From assembly GCF_000305775.1 (NCBI RefSeq), contig NC_018866.1:2685001-2749000 (forward strand): 64,000 bases of DNA, given 5' to 3'. This document shows positions 42,520 to 52,064 of this stretch, piece by piece. Numbering within the stretch: the stretch's first letter is position 1; every line of letters starts with the position of its first letter. The DNA is from Dehalobacter sp. DCA (lineage in GTDB: Bacteria; Bacillota; Desulfitobacteriia; Desulfitobacteriales; Syntrophobotulaceae). The position numbers were made by a program, and so were the translations under genes. The notes under the pieces are model-generated. The model saw only the letters and a list, made by a program, of their open reading frames with translations. It searched no databases and was not told where the DNA came from.

Positions 42520-45192
42520 TTATTTAATTGTTACTACGATAGTCTTGAATGGCGTAGGAGCTCCCCATTTAGTGACACCGATGGAGATTTTGCCAGTTGT
42601 GCCAGCATCCCAGGTAATATCACCAGCTGCCAGAGCCACACCGCTAAGGGTTCCAGTACCATATTTCTTAACTTCAACTTTACCAATCGGTACATCGCCA
42701 ACATCATAGGTATCATCTTCGCCGTCACCAGCAACATTTACATCATAGAAGATATAACCAGTAGCATCGTCGATCTTGATTTTACCATAACCAGCGGAAC
42801 CGTTGGTTGCAATATTCTTAACTTGCAGAACTTCGGAAATCGGCAGGCTGGTGTCTGTTACTGTGCCTACAGATTCAAAAGTTACATCTGTAATTGCAGG
42901 AGCAGTGTTTTTAACCGTAATCGTCCTGTTGGCAACAGCTATACCAGATGTTGTTGTGACCTTAACCTGGGAAGTTCCAGTAAATCCAGGAATAAGGCTT
43001 CCAGTTACTGTAACAAGGCCACCAAGAGCCGGAGCAGCATCTGCGGTTATCATACCAGGGAAGCTAGAAGGACATACTTCTGTGATTCCAGCAATCTCAG
43101 CAGCTTCTGCAGGAGCTACCGCATATCCGCCCGAAGTGTATCCCATAATATAGAGACCTACATTTACATTTTTGTCTTTTGCAGCAGCTTCTGGGTTAAG
43201 GTCGATTGTGTAATCGGCAGAATCCCCATTAGCAGCTTCAATAACATATTTAGCAACAGCAGATTGGGCGGAAACAGCGACTGGTAAGCTTAACACTGAG
43301 GAACCAACTAAACCATCAGCGTTAACTTTTTTAATAAAGAGGGAACCGGATCCTGTTGTAGCTGCAGCATTGTCAACCACTGCAATGTTTATTTTTCCTT
43401 TAGTATCAGGGTCTCCACCAGCACAATCAGCAATTATCTCGCTGTCTGCATTATAGACGTTAGCATCAATAGCGTAACTATATGCATCATCTTCATCACC
43501 AACGAATGGATCGCCGTACTGGTCTAAAACAGTCAATTGAAGAAATGCTGTACCGGTAGTAGCAACTTTTAGAGAAGAAGAGCTAGCTGTAACTTTGCTC
43601 GCTTTACGTACTCCGGAAGCACCTACTACATTGATGGTAAATGTTTTTGTTACCGAACCCGATTCGATTGTAATCGTTGCAGATCCAGGCATTTCTGCAC
43701 GCATAACCGTAGGAGTAGTGTCAGAGATAGATACAACATACGGATTCGAAGAACTTAGTACAACATCTTCTAAGATGTCAACGTTTTTGCTGCCATTGAC
43801 AGTATCTGCCTTAACTTCGGTAACGGCAGCATACTCGCCCTTAACCAATGTGTTGCTGCTGAGTTTGTCAATAAGGGTAGTGGTTGCATCAGCATCATCA
43901 ACTTTAGCCAGTTTGTAGGAGGTGATTGCGCTAGCAGCAGCGTAGTCACCATCAATAACTCTTACTGTTACAGGATCTGACTCGGCGACAATAAGCCCAT
44001 CTTTCTTAACTACGATGGTATAGTCAAAATCAAAGAAACTGTCAACCAGAAGGCCATCGAGATCATCCTTGAATAATTCGCCCGTAAGGCTGACATCCGT
44101 ACCGAAGAAAACATTGTCAGTTGCAGTAAACTCAATATCATAACCAAGGTTTTCTAAAGCGTTCAGGCTAATTGTGCGTCCACCATTTACGGTGAAAGCC
44201 AAGAACTGTCCGGCGTTAGTAGAATAATATACTTTGCCGTCAACACCAGCTACAGAGGTGATTTCTTTGATCGGTGCAGCTGTAACGCTGTTTTTTACTG
44301 CATCAGAAACGGCATTAGTTCCGCCTAGAGCAATAACTGTCTCTACTTTATCTTTTACAACGCTTGCAGCAGGAACGCTGGAACCGTTGGAAAGAAGAAT
44401 AGGAGCAGTGTATTTACCAGCCAGTGAAGAAGCTGCAAGAGCATCAACAAGGCTTAAGCCATTGGCAATATAAACTTTGCCCAGGTTGAAGCCGAGGGTG
44501 GATACAACTGCAGTATTGGTTGCAAAACGGTCAGCGCCAGAAAGACGGGTAGCACCTGCATAATCCTTGACAACTGTGGTTCCGCCTACCAGGTAGGTGG
44601 TGGATCCAACAATTTTGGAGGAATCTACAGTTCCGTCAGCTTTGGTCAGTACGATAGCGAAGTCTTTAGCTGCAGCATAGGAAGCTACAGAAAGAGCATC
44701 TGCCAGCGAATTGTAACCAACAACGAAAGTACCAGCAGGGCTGGTCAGTTTAGCGTTGATTGCATTAGCAGTAGCCCAGCGATCAGCACCAGCAAGCTTC
44801 GTAGCAGTAACACCGGAAATCGCATTGACTTCGGCAACAACTGCATCGGAAATAGCACCGATAACATAAACTTTGGTAGCACCCAGGGCAGCGATTTTAG
44901 CTTTTACGCTAGCATCAAGGGCTGTTTTGCCTGTTAAAAGGATCGGGGCGTTTTCCTGGCCGGCTAAAGGTGCGGCAGCCAGAGCGTCAACGAGGTTGGC
45001 TTGATCGGCAGGAACAAGGATTACTGTACTAGCAGTAGTCCAGCCTGCGCCAGCAATTTCTAGAGATGTTCCAATTCGGTCTGTACCTGCAAGTCTGGTG
45101 CTGTCAGCTGTTGCAGCAAACATAGCAGCAGGCATCAAGGTCAGAACCATAGCAATGATAGCTAATACGGCTATCTTCTTCGTTCTACTCAT
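42520..45192 (-). CDS. S-layer-like protein with three N-terminal CWB2 repeats
   Basis: An 890-residue exported protein with a clean signal peptide (MPAAMFAATA, cut about residue 27). Three CWB2 repeats fill about 30-310 (RLAGTDRIGTS, KLAGADRWATA, RLSGADRFATN). Residues 315-890 are a long beta-rich region, Ala/Val/Thr/Asp-rich, probably several Ig-like (Big_2-type) modules (SSNPYVVSISDTTPTVMRAE, ITIESGSVTKTFTINV). The low-Cys, Thr/Ala/Asp-rich composition fits an S-layer subunit. A long structured leader (45193-45490) and stacked terminators suggest high, regulated expression. AGGAG is 10 nt from the ATG. A large non-crystalline adhesin is the alternative. Confidence 0.85.
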   Translation of the reverse strand: MSRTKKIAVLAIIAMVLTLMPAAMFAATADSTRLAGTDRIGTSLEIAGAGWTTASTVILVPADQANLVDALAAAPLAGQENAPILLTGKTALDASVKAKIAALGATKVYVIGAISDAVVAEVNAISGVTATKLAGADRWATANAINAKLTSPAGTFVVGYNSLADALSVASYAAAKDFAIVLTKADGTVDSSKIVGSTTYLVGGTTVVKDYAGATRLSGADRFATNTAVVSTLGFNLGKVYIANGLSLVDALAASSLAGKYTAPILLSNGSSVPAASVVKDKVETVIALGGTNAVSDAVKNSVTAAPIKEITSVAGVDGKVYYSTNAGQFLAFTVNGGRTISLNALENLGYDIEFTATDNVFFGTDVSLTGELFKDDLDGLLVDSFFDFDYTIVVKKDGLIVAESDPVTVRVIDGDYAAASAITSYKLAKVDDADATTTLIDKLSSNTLVKGEYAAVTEVKADTVNGSKNVDILEDVVLSSSNPYVVSISDTTPTVMRAEMPGSATITIESGSVTKTFTINVVGASGVRKASKVTASSSSLKVATTGTAFLQLTVLDQYGDPFVGDEDDAYSYAIDANVYNADSEIIADCAGGDPDTKGKINIAVVDNAAATTGSGSLFIKKVNADGLVGSSVLSLPVAVSAQSAVAKYVIEAANGDSADYTIDLNPEAAAKDKNVNVGLYIMGYTSGGYAVAPAEAAEIAGITEVCPSSFPGMITADAAPALGGLVTVTGSLIPGFTGTSQVKVTTTSGIAVANRTITVKNTAPAITDVTFESVGTVTDTSLPISEVLQVKNIATNGSAGYGKIKIDDATGYIFYDVNVAGDGEDDTYDVGDVPIGKVEVKKYGTGTLSGVALAAGDITWDAGTTGKISIGVTKWGAPTPFKTIVVTIK

Positions 45193-45339
45193 TTAGTCAA
45201 ATCTCCTCTCTTTCTTTAAAAAGGGTTTTTTTGTCTTCGGGCAAACCTGATTCAATTTAATTTCTGTCTTTGAATCAGTCTCCCTTACTCGATGCGGAAT
45301 CTTCTTCTTCACCCCCCTTTACAGTGTCGCAAAGATTAT

Positions 45340-45431
45340 CCTTAGACATTGCGCAATATCTAAAGGCACCACCCAACCCGGGGGCGTCCCCCCTCTGAGC
45401 CTCGTTCCTCAGGGGCGGTTATCCCTTTAGA
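45340..45431 (-). ncRNA. Structured 5' leader RNA of the S-layer-like gene (uncharacterised)
   Basis: On the minus strand TCTAAAGG pairs with CCTTTAGA to close a junction. Inside are ACCGCCC/GGGTGGT, CTGAG/CTCAG and GGGGG-GACG-CCCCC hairpins. The 3' strand CCTTTAGA can instead form AGATATTGCGCAATGTCT, extended by CCTT/AAGG, with the next bases. The two folds exclude each other, as in riboswitches. It starts about 240 nt before the ATG. I could not match it to a known class. A further hairpin AGAAGCT/AGCTTCT lies at 45453-45475. Confidence 0.55.
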
Positions 45432-45714
45432 CGTTCTATGGGTAAAGAGAAGCTTATGTAATGAGCTTCTCATACCTCCATATATTATTCTTTAAAGAAC
45501 TCAATATTCCTGCTAAAGCACACAACTTTTTTCACAGGAAACATTGGTATTCCTTAAGAAATTGACATAATCACCCAAATTAATCGCGCTATGTTATTCT
45601 ACAATATTCGCGCAAAAATTTCCACTGTTTTTTTAGTGACATTCTGTTCACAGTCCCTCTATAAGACGGCTTTTGGGGCATTTACCTGACGCAGGAGACA
45701 AATTGCTTCTTATT

Positions 45715-48474
45715 TTACAGTAATCCGAGCTGCCGTATCTCCGTCAAGACACTACTCGGCAATGCTTTTGCCCCGCCGATCGCTATCACCGTTTTGCCTT
45801 TGTAGGATGACAGCAAAACTTTTTGACCGGCAGACAGACCACTTTGGGAAACGAGCAAAATATTGGATGAGCCTGTCGCTGCCAATATTCCTCCGGTCAG
45901 TGCATCGGGAAAATTCATTCCTGTAGCTATATATAGTACCTGTCCTGTAGTTTTATGTTCTTGGAGAACGCCTGCAGACGTTGCATAACGATCCGCACCG
46001 CCGATTCTGACCGGGGAAGGCAGCTCTGACAGTACATTTCCTGAGACCGCTCCGTTCCCGCCGATCACTTCCGTAGTAATAATGGAACTTTTCTTCAGAG
46101 CAATCAGCGTCTCGCTGTTTAAGATCCCGGAAGACGTCAACAAAATTGGTTTGCCCTCTACTGCCGCGAAAGAAGCCGCTGCAATTGCATCCGGAAAGTT
46201 GGCCCCGCTGACCACGACTGCCTGCCCTTTTGTGCCAAGCATGTCGGCGACAGCCGCCGCAGTGTCATATCGGTTGTTTCCGGCCAGCCGCTTTACAGCG
46301 GCAATATTGGCGAGCTTTGCTTCGACGGCAGCTGAAACAGCCCCCGTGCCGCCGAGAATAATAATTTCATTTGGGTTCAAATCCTGAACTGCCTGATAAA
46401 CTTCCTGCGGCAGCTCGTTAGAGTATGTCAGCAGGACAGGTGCGTGGTATTTGTAAGCAAGCGGTGCTCCGGCCAGCGCATCGGGAAAATCATCAGCGCG
46501 GGCAATCACAACGGTATCTGCACCGGTCGGAAACACTTCCCTTGCAATGGCTAAGGCTGTCATGATCCGGTCCGATCCGGCGATCCTGTCCGTATTAGAA
46601 TTCGGACTCCAGCCAACCCAATAAGTACCGGGCTCATAGATGGAGACTTCCACCTCTGCAGCGTTCGTAGAGAATCCACCGCCAATCCTAATCCATCTCG
46701 ATCCGCTCCACCGATATAAATAGGCAAGATAGTCTGATTCTGATCCGTACGCGTATGAGGCAGGCAACTCTGCTTTGACCGTCAGGTTAAGGACTTTTTC
46801 AGGCAGTACTTCTCCCCAGCTGACTGCATACACCCCACTGCCGGAAATGATCCCTTCAGGAAAACTGCCCGGAGATTTTGCTTCAGATATGGAAATGTTA
46901 ATCTTTTTTTCCGTTCCGGCGCTGTCGACCTGCAACGCAAAGGCTCCGGTCGGGACGGTCAGCTCGACAGCCGGTTCCTCTCCGGCACTACCCGCAGCTA
47001 CGGTGCCGCCTTCCCAGCCCAGAACGGTTGGGGATGCATATCTCTGCAAAGTTCCAAACGTCTTCAGCGCACAGTAGATATCCAATCTGCCGTACCCGTA
47101 GTCATCATCCCTGCCCTCCTGCCCGAGATCATAGGCGGATTCTATCAGGGCCTGCTTGATTTGATCGGCCATCAATCCTGGATATTTGCTCCAGAGCAGG
47201 GCTGCGGCGCCCGTAACAAACGGTGCCGCGATCGAGGTCCCCGTCATATAGGCACAGCCCGTCTCTGTACTGGACCAGTAATCGGTAAGGATCCTTTTGC
47301 CCGGAGCGGAGAGCAGCACCTCCGGTCCTGTCAGGGAAAAATCCGTAATCACATCAGAGGAATCCAAAGCCGAGACAGCCAAAACGTTTGGATTCGCCGC
47401 AGGATAAGACACCTCGCTGGTTCCCGCAACAGTCTGGTGGCTGTAGACCTGGGAAGTGCTTCCGGAAACATTACCCGAAGCTCCAATCAGCAGGCACCCT
47501 TTATCAGCGGCATACTGCAGCGCGTCGTCAAGGATTTTGGTTTCTTCATCAGAACCCAGGCTCATATTGATAATCTTAGCACCGTTATCGACGGCCCAGA
47601 TAATACCGTCCGCGATGACGGCATCCTCTCCTTCACCGTTTCTGTCCATGGCCTTGATCGGCATGATTTTCGCATTATAGGCGACTCCGATAATGCCTTT
47701 ATTATTATTCCGGGCGGCGATCAGTCCGGCCACAGAAGTGCCGTGTCCGTTGTCGTCCTGTACAGCTAAGGTCGCAGTACTTCGCGTAATCGCGTTATAC
47801 CCTTTCACAAGATTGCTGCCGTTTGCATCCGCCAGATCCGGATGATCGAGGTCTACGCCGGTGTCAATCACGGCAATCACGACTCCTTGGCCGGTTACAC
47901 CTTCTTGCCAGACCTGGTCGGCCCTTACCCTTTGCAGCCCCCACTGGTAACTGTATTCGGGATCACTGACAGCTGTAGTGAAAACTTTCGTATCTGCAAC
48001 GCCTTCCGTCTGATATTTTTTACTCCAGGACGCATTTAGAACTCCCGGGACTTGAAGTGTTTTTTGCAGGATATCCGCTGCTTCATTTGTATCTTTGGTT
48101 CCTTCGAACTGCAGTGTGCAATAATCAAGCGGCCCGGTCCTTACCAGCTCGCCTCCGACAGCTTCAGCCAGTGTATCGAGATCGGTGTTCTGAGTTTTCT
48201 CAACGACCAAACGTACGGCTGCCGGATCATATTTTTCCGTTATAAACAGCTGCTCGCTGTTTTCGCTTGGCGTTTGCTCAGATTGGGCCGGCAGTGTTGA
48301 AGAATCAGATATCTCTATAGCAGCTGTGGCCTCCCCCAGGCCGTCTGGTATGCCTTGAAATACCAGAATAAAACAAAGCAAAAGTGCTGAAAAACTTTTT
48401 ACGTTTAGAAAGAAATTTATTTTCAATCCGATCGTTTTTTGTTTTAGCGGATTCCTGGTGCTTATAGGCAGCAT
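45715..48474 (-). CDS. Cell-wall-bound subtilisin-like protease (S8 plus three CWB2 repeats)
   Basis: A 919-residue exported protease with a signal segment (about 20-50), an I9-like propeptide (to about 170), and an S8 domain at about 180-470. The full triad is visible: IAVIDTGVDLDHPDL, DNGHGTSVAGLIAAR and TGTSIAAPFVTGAAALLW. A beta-rich region follows (about 490-640), then three CWB2 repeats (about 645-919; DRIAGSDRIMTA, RLAGNNRYDTA, RIGGADRYATS). It likely matures or sheds surface proteins, like Cwp84-type enzymes in role though not in fold. The ATG at 48474 has GAGG 8 nt upstream, better than the GTG at 48540. Divergent from the CWB2-GH18 gene. Confidence 0.9.
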   Translation of the reverse strand: MLPISTRNPLKQKTIGLKINFFLNVKSFSALLLCFILVFQGIPDGLGEATAAIEISDSSTLPAQSEQTPSENSEQLFITEKYDPAAVRLVVEKTQNTDLDTLAEAVGGELVRTGPLDYCTLQFEGTKDTNEAADILQKTLQVPGVLNASWSKKYQTEGVADTKVFTTAVSDPEYSYQWGLQRVRADQVWQEGVTGQGVVIAVIDTGVDLDHPDLADANGSNLVKGYNAITRSTATLAVQDDNGHGTSVAGLIAARNNNKGIIGVAYNAKIMPIKAMDRNGEGEDAVIADGIIWAVDNGAKIINMSLGSDEETKILDDALQYAADKGCLLIGASGNVSGSTSQVYSHQTVAGTSEVSYPAANPNVLAVSALDSSDVITDFSLTGPEVLLSAPGKRILTDYWSSTETGCAYMTGTSIAAPFVTGAAALLWSKYPGLMADQIKQALIESAYDLGQEGRDDDYGYGRLDIYCALKTFGTLQRYASPTVLGWEGGTVAAGSAGEEPAVELTVPTGAFALQVDSAGTEKKINISISEAKSPGSFPEGIISGSGVYAVSWGEVLPEKVLNLTVKAELPASYAYGSESDYLAYLYRWSGSRWIRIGGGFSTNAAEVEVSIYEPGTYWVGWSPNSNTDRIAGSDRIMTALAIAREVFPTGADTVVIARADDFPDALAGAPLAYKYHAPVLLTYSNELPQEVYQAVQDLNPNEIIILGGTGAVSAAVEAKLANIAAVKRLAGNNRYDTAAAVADMLGTKGQAVVVSGANFPDAIAAASFAAVEGKPILLTSSGILNSETLIALKKSSIITTEVIGGNGAVSGNVLSELPSPVRIGGADRYATSAGVLQEHKTTGQVLYIATGMNFPDALTGGILAATGSSNILLVSQSGLSAGQKVLLSSYKGKTVIAIGGAKALPSSVLTEIRQLGLL

Positions 48475-48654
48475 TTTTTTGTCCTCACATTTTTGTGTTT
48501 TGTATTTGTATTTAGATTTGTGTTTTTGTATGTTTTTCACAAATTCGGCAAGATCTTATATTTTCCTGCATTTTGAACAGGACTTTCGAGTCTGATGGCG
48601 AAATAAAGAGATATCCAGTTTTTTGCCAGACAGAATATATGGAGGAGAATCTTT

Positions 48655-50727
48655 ATGTTCAAGTTAAAAATGAATCGTCATCAAAAAAAGCAAGCGACAA
48701 GCCTGGTTAGAAAAGGAATAGCAACTCTGACCCTGGCTTCTTTCTTTACGTGCAGCCTGTTTATGGGGACAGGAGAAACGCCTAAATCTGCCTATGCTGC
48801 AGACAGCAGTACCACTTCCTTTACCCGTTTTGCCGGAGAAACCAGATATGAGACCGCAGTCGAAATATCTTCAAATAACTGGACCAATGCCAGCAGCGTC
48901 GTCCTGACCCGCGGAGATGCGTTTCCTGACGCCCTGGCCGGAGCTGTTCTGGCCAACAGTGCCGTAGTAGGCGGCGGGCCGCTGCTGCTGACCGAATCCA
49001 ACCGGCTGCGCCCGGAAGTCCTTGCGGAAATCCAGCGGCTAAATGCTTCCTCGGTCTTTATTCTTGGCGGGACGGGAGCGATATCGGCAAGCGTGGAAAA
49101 TGCGTTGAAAGCAAATGGCTTAACGACCTACCGGATTCAAGGAAATGATCGTTATGAAACAGCTGCTAATATTTCAACCACTTCTGTGGAAAGCAACACC
49201 CGGGCCTTTCTGGCTTCCGGCAAAGTCTTTGCTGACGCGCTCAGCATTTCTTCGTACGCAGCAGCCAATGGAATTCCACTCCTTCTGACCGATACGCAGA
49301 AAGTCCCCATGGCAACCCTGAATGCACTGCAGAAGCTCGGTGTCACGGAGATCACCTTGATCGGCGGTGAAAGCGCAATTAGCGCTTCGGCTGCAAATCA
49401 GCTCAAAACAGCCGGGTATACTGTCAGCAGGCTGAGTGATCTGGACCGCTACAAGACCAATGTGGCCATTCTGAAAGGCCTTCCTTTCAATATGGATAAG
49501 ATGATCGTCGCGACAGGCAGCTCCTTTCCGGATGCGCTGGCAGGCTCTGTACTCGCTGCCAGGAATAATAATCCGATCCTGCTGGTTCCCAAAGACGAAG
49601 GTGCCTTGCAAAATACTCCGACGACCGTTTATCTTGGAACCAACAGAGCTAATGTGAGTAATTTCTTTTTTCTGGGCGGATTTGACGTGATTAGTACCGA
49701 AGTCCAGAACATTGTCCAGATTGGAAGCGTTAATTCAAAAATCTCGCTGCAGTTCTGGGACGGCTATGCTAATAAGACAACGTATGAGAACCAGCTGTCT
49801 TATGTTCCGGGTGATCTGTCGGACTATATCGATATTCTGGTTCCAAACCTTGCAGGAGCCGTTCAGGCCGACGGCAGCTTTGCCTACAGATTCAGCAGTG
49901 CCGAAACACCCAAGTATCTCGTTACTCTTGGCCACAGCAAAGGCGCCCAGGTTGTGCCGATGGTCATGAGCAGCGGCAGTACGGCTGATTCCGTGCTGCA
50001 GAACGCGACCAAACGCAGTACTTTTGTGAACAGTTCCCTCAAACTGATTGCGGAAACCAATGCCGACGGCATTCTGGTCGATATGGAAGCACTCTCCGAA
50101 AGCTCTGAAGAAGGCCTGACTGCCCTGATGCAGGATCTGTACACGCGGCTTCATCCGCAGGGGAAGCTGGTCATGGTCTCTGTCATGTCCAAAACCTCCG
50201 AGACCGCTCAACCCTGGTACGACGAGTACGATTACAGCGACCTTGCGCAGTATGTCGATTATGTCCAAATCATGTCCTATGACAAACATTATTCGACCTC
50301 CGCTCCCGGCCCGATCGCGCCATTGGATTGGGTCAGAGAAGTTATCGCTTATGCCGTGACTGAAATTCCTTCGGAGAAGATCCTGATGGGCGTCCCTTAC
50401 TACGGAAGGGCCTGGAGAACGGAAGGAAGCGGGTGGGTATCCAAAGTTTTTGGCTGGGCAGTCGCTACGCAGACCGCAGACCAGTTCTGCGCAACCATCT
50501 CCAGAGAGACCACCCTGACGGACCCGATCGGCGTGCCAACCTTTAAATACGTTGATGAAAGCGGCTACAGCAGAACAGCCTATTTCGATGACCGGCTCAG
50601 CTGGGGAGAAAAATTGGATATCATGGACGAATACAATCTCGGTGGCATCGGCGGCTGGTCCATGGGCTGGATCAACGAAGTCAGTACTCCGGAGCTGTAC
50701 CCGCTGCTGAAAGAGCGGATCAAATAA
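48655..50727 (+). CDS. CWB2-anchored GH18 family glycosidase
   Basis: A 690-residue exported protein with a signal peptide (about 15-48), three CWB2 repeats (about 57-340; RFAGETRYETA, RIQGNDRYETA, RLSDLDRYKTN) and a glycoside hydrolase family 18 domain (about 360-690). The GH18 DxxDxE-type motif is ADGILVDMEAL with the catalytic Glu. QIMSYDKHYSTSAPGPIAPL, GVPYYGRAW and GIGGWSMGW are further family signatures, closest in style to YaaH/SleL-type N-acetylglucosaminidases. It probably trims peptidoglycan or wall glycans at the surface. GGAGGAG precedes the ATG by 7 nt. Confidence 0.9.
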   Translation: MFKLKMNRHQKKQATSLVRKGIATLTLASFFTCSLFMGTGETPKSAYAADSSTTSFTRFAGETRYETAVEISSNNWTNASSVVLTRGDAFPDALAGAVLANSAVVGGGPLLLTESNRLRPEVLAEIQRLNASSVFILGGTGAISASVENALKANGLTTYRIQGNDRYETAANISTTSVESNTRAFLASGKVFADALSISSYAAANGIPLLLTDTQKVPMATLNALQKLGVTEITLIGGESAISASAANQLKTAGYTVSRLSDLDRYKTNVAILKGLPFNMDKMIVATGSSFPDALAGSVLAARNNNPILLVPKDEGALQNTPTTVYLGTNRANVSNFFFLGGFDVISTEVQNIVQIGSVNSKISLQFWDGYANKTTYENQLSYVPGDLSDYIDILVPNLAGAVQADGSFAYRFSSAETPKYLVTLGHSKGAQVVPMVMSSGSTADSVLQNATKRSTFVNSSLKLIAETNADGILVDMEALSESSEEGLTALMQDLYTRLHPQGKLVMVSVMSKTSETAQPWYDEYDYSDLAQYVDYVQIMSYDKHYSTSAPGPIAPLDWVREVIAYAVTEIPSEKILMGVPYYGRAWRTEGSGWVSKVFGWAVATQTADQFCATISRETTLTDPIGVPTFKYVDESGYSRTAYFDDRLSWGEKLDIMDEYNLGGIGGWSMGWINEVSTPELYPLLKERIK

Positions 50728-50747
50728 TTACAAAATATTTCTGGTGT

Positions 50748-50850
50748 ACGTCATGGACTCTAACCGCTCTTCGGCTGTTGTGCCCTCCATGGCACAAACA
50801 GCCGCGCTTCGCGTCGTGCTCCGCTTAGGCGCGGATAGACTCCATGACGT
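50748..50850. repeat. Nested-palindrome repeat A
   Basis: Outer arms GTCATGGACTCTAACCGC and GCGGATAGACTCCATGAC enclose a hairpin CGGCTGTTGTGCC/GGCACAAACAGCCG (50772-50804), then CGCGCTTCGCG and GTGCTCCGCTT. It lies between the GH18 gene stop and its terminator. The core is shared with copies at 55487, 55802 (inverted) and 62717; the outer arms differ yet stay self-complementary. Confidence 0.82.
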
Positions 50851-50877
50851 TGATCTTATGAATATTAAGTCATGCTA

Positions 50878-50903
50878 GAGGGTGTTCACGCACCCTCTTT
50901 TTT
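50878..50903 (+). terminator. Terminator after the CWB2-GH18 gene
   Basis: GAGGGTG pairs with CACCCTC and is followed by six T. It lies 50 bp before the separate GH18 gene, ending transcription from the anchored enzyme. Confidence 0.85.
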
Positions 50904-50955
50904 CTTACTGAATATTCATATCAGAAGATAAGAAACTAAGAAGTGGGGTTTCAAG

Positions 50956-51936
50956 ATGATAACTAACCTTCAGTTCTGGGATGGATACGGCAGTAAGGCA
51001 GCTTACGAGAAACAATTGGCCTGCGTTTCCGGCAATCTTCTGAAATCAATTGATATCTTAGTCCCGAATTTTGCAGGGCTGCTGCAGGCGGATGGCAGCT
51101 TTGGCTGTGTCTTCACCGATCCTGAAATACCGAAGTACCTGGTCGCTCTCGGACAGCGCAGCGGCACCAAAGTGGTTCCGATGGTCCTGGGCAGCGGTAA
51201 GTCTGCCGGGAATATGCTGCGTGATCCTCTGAAACGCAGTATTTTCAAGGAAAGCTGTCTGAAGCTCATCCGGGATACCGGAGCGGACGGAATTCTGGTC
51301 GATCTTGAAGCGCTCCCGACCGATACGGGTCCAGGACTTACCGCTTTAATGAAAGACCTCTATACGCAACTATCGGCCTTAGAAAAGCTCACGCTCGTCT
51401 CTGTGATGTCCCGGACTTCCGACACAACGGAGCCCTGGTGCGTTCAGTATAACTACGCCGAGCTAGCCGGATATGCCGACTACGTACAGATCATGTCCTA
51501 CGACCTGCATTATGCAACCTCTGCGCCGGGTCCAATCGCACCGCTGGGCTGGGTGCGCAAGGTCATGGCTTATGCCGTTACGCGGATTCCTCCCTCAAAG
51601 ATCCTGATGGGTATACCGTTTTACGGTAGAACCTGGCGGCAGGACGGTAGGCGCTGGTTATCCAAAGCGCTAGGTCTTTCCGCTGCCACGCGAACTGCTG
51701 AACACTTCCGTGCAGTAAGCACGAGAAAGGCCTCTTCCTCCGATCCCATCGGTACACCAACTTTTTGCTATACAGATGAACACGGTCATCGCTGGACCAT
51801 GTACTACGATGATAGCCGGAGCTGGGCAGCTAAGCTCTGCCTGCTTAAAGAATTCAGCCTCGGAGGGATAGGCTGCTGGTCCCTGGCCTGGCACGACCAG
51901 ACAAGCGCCGGGCAATTTGCGGCACTGCTGGAATAG
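50956..51936 (+). CDS. Stand-alone GH18 domain protein, no export signal
   Basis: A 326-residue protein that is a close copy of the GH18 domain of the preceding gene (shared LQFWDGY, IDILVPNFAGLLQADGSF, ADGILVDLEAL, YVQIMSYDLHYATSAPGPIAPL). The catalytic Glu is kept. It begins right at the domain border: no signal peptide and no CWB2 repeats. It also has more Cys residues than the anchored copy. GTGGGG is 7 nt before the ATG and a terminator isolates it from the upstream gene. Possible homes are the mother cell or spore coat, as with SleL-type enzymes, or it is a decaying duplicate. Confidence 0.88.
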   Translation: MITNLQFWDGYGSKAAYEKQLACVSGNLLKSIDILVPNFAGLLQADGSFGCVFTDPEIPKYLVALGQRSGTKVVPMVLGSGKSAGNMLRDPLKRSIFKESCLKLIRDTGADGILVDLEALPTDTGPGLTALMKDLYTQLSALEKLTLVSVMSRTSDTTEPWCVQYNYAELAGYADYVQIMSYDLHYATSAPGPIAPLGWVRKVMAYAVTRIPPSKILMGIPFYGRTWRQDGRRWLSKALGLSAATRTAEHFRAVSTRKASSSDPIGTPTFCYTDEHGHRWTMYYDDSRSWAAKLCLLKEFSLGGIGCWSLAWHDQTSAGQFAALLE

Positions 51937-52064
51937 GAAAGGAACGAAATCAGCAATACCCCCAAAAAAGAAGAGACACCTGAAGCGCCTCACGGGAAAA
52001 GTTTCTTTTATCATACATGAAGAGTACGTAAGTCATTATAGAAACGTGCTGAACCATTCCAATA

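Noticed and set aside
45360-45400. GGGTGGTGCC on the minus strand resembles the T-box antiterminator motif
   Set aside because: No specifier loop, AGTA loop or terminator is found, and the downstream gene is an S-layer-like protein rather than an amino-acid gene; the bases are better explained as one side of a GGGTGGT/ACCGCCC stem.
45393-45489. Short leader ORF from ATG at about 45477 on the minus strand
   Set aside because: GGAGG is only one base from the ATG and the frame runs through the structured RNA; pairing in that RNA explains the sequence better.
51940-52064. Possible terminator between the GH18 and phosphoglycosyl transferase genes
   Set aside because: Only AAAAGAA/TTTCTTTT and short stems are seen; no stable GC stem with a U-run could be supported.
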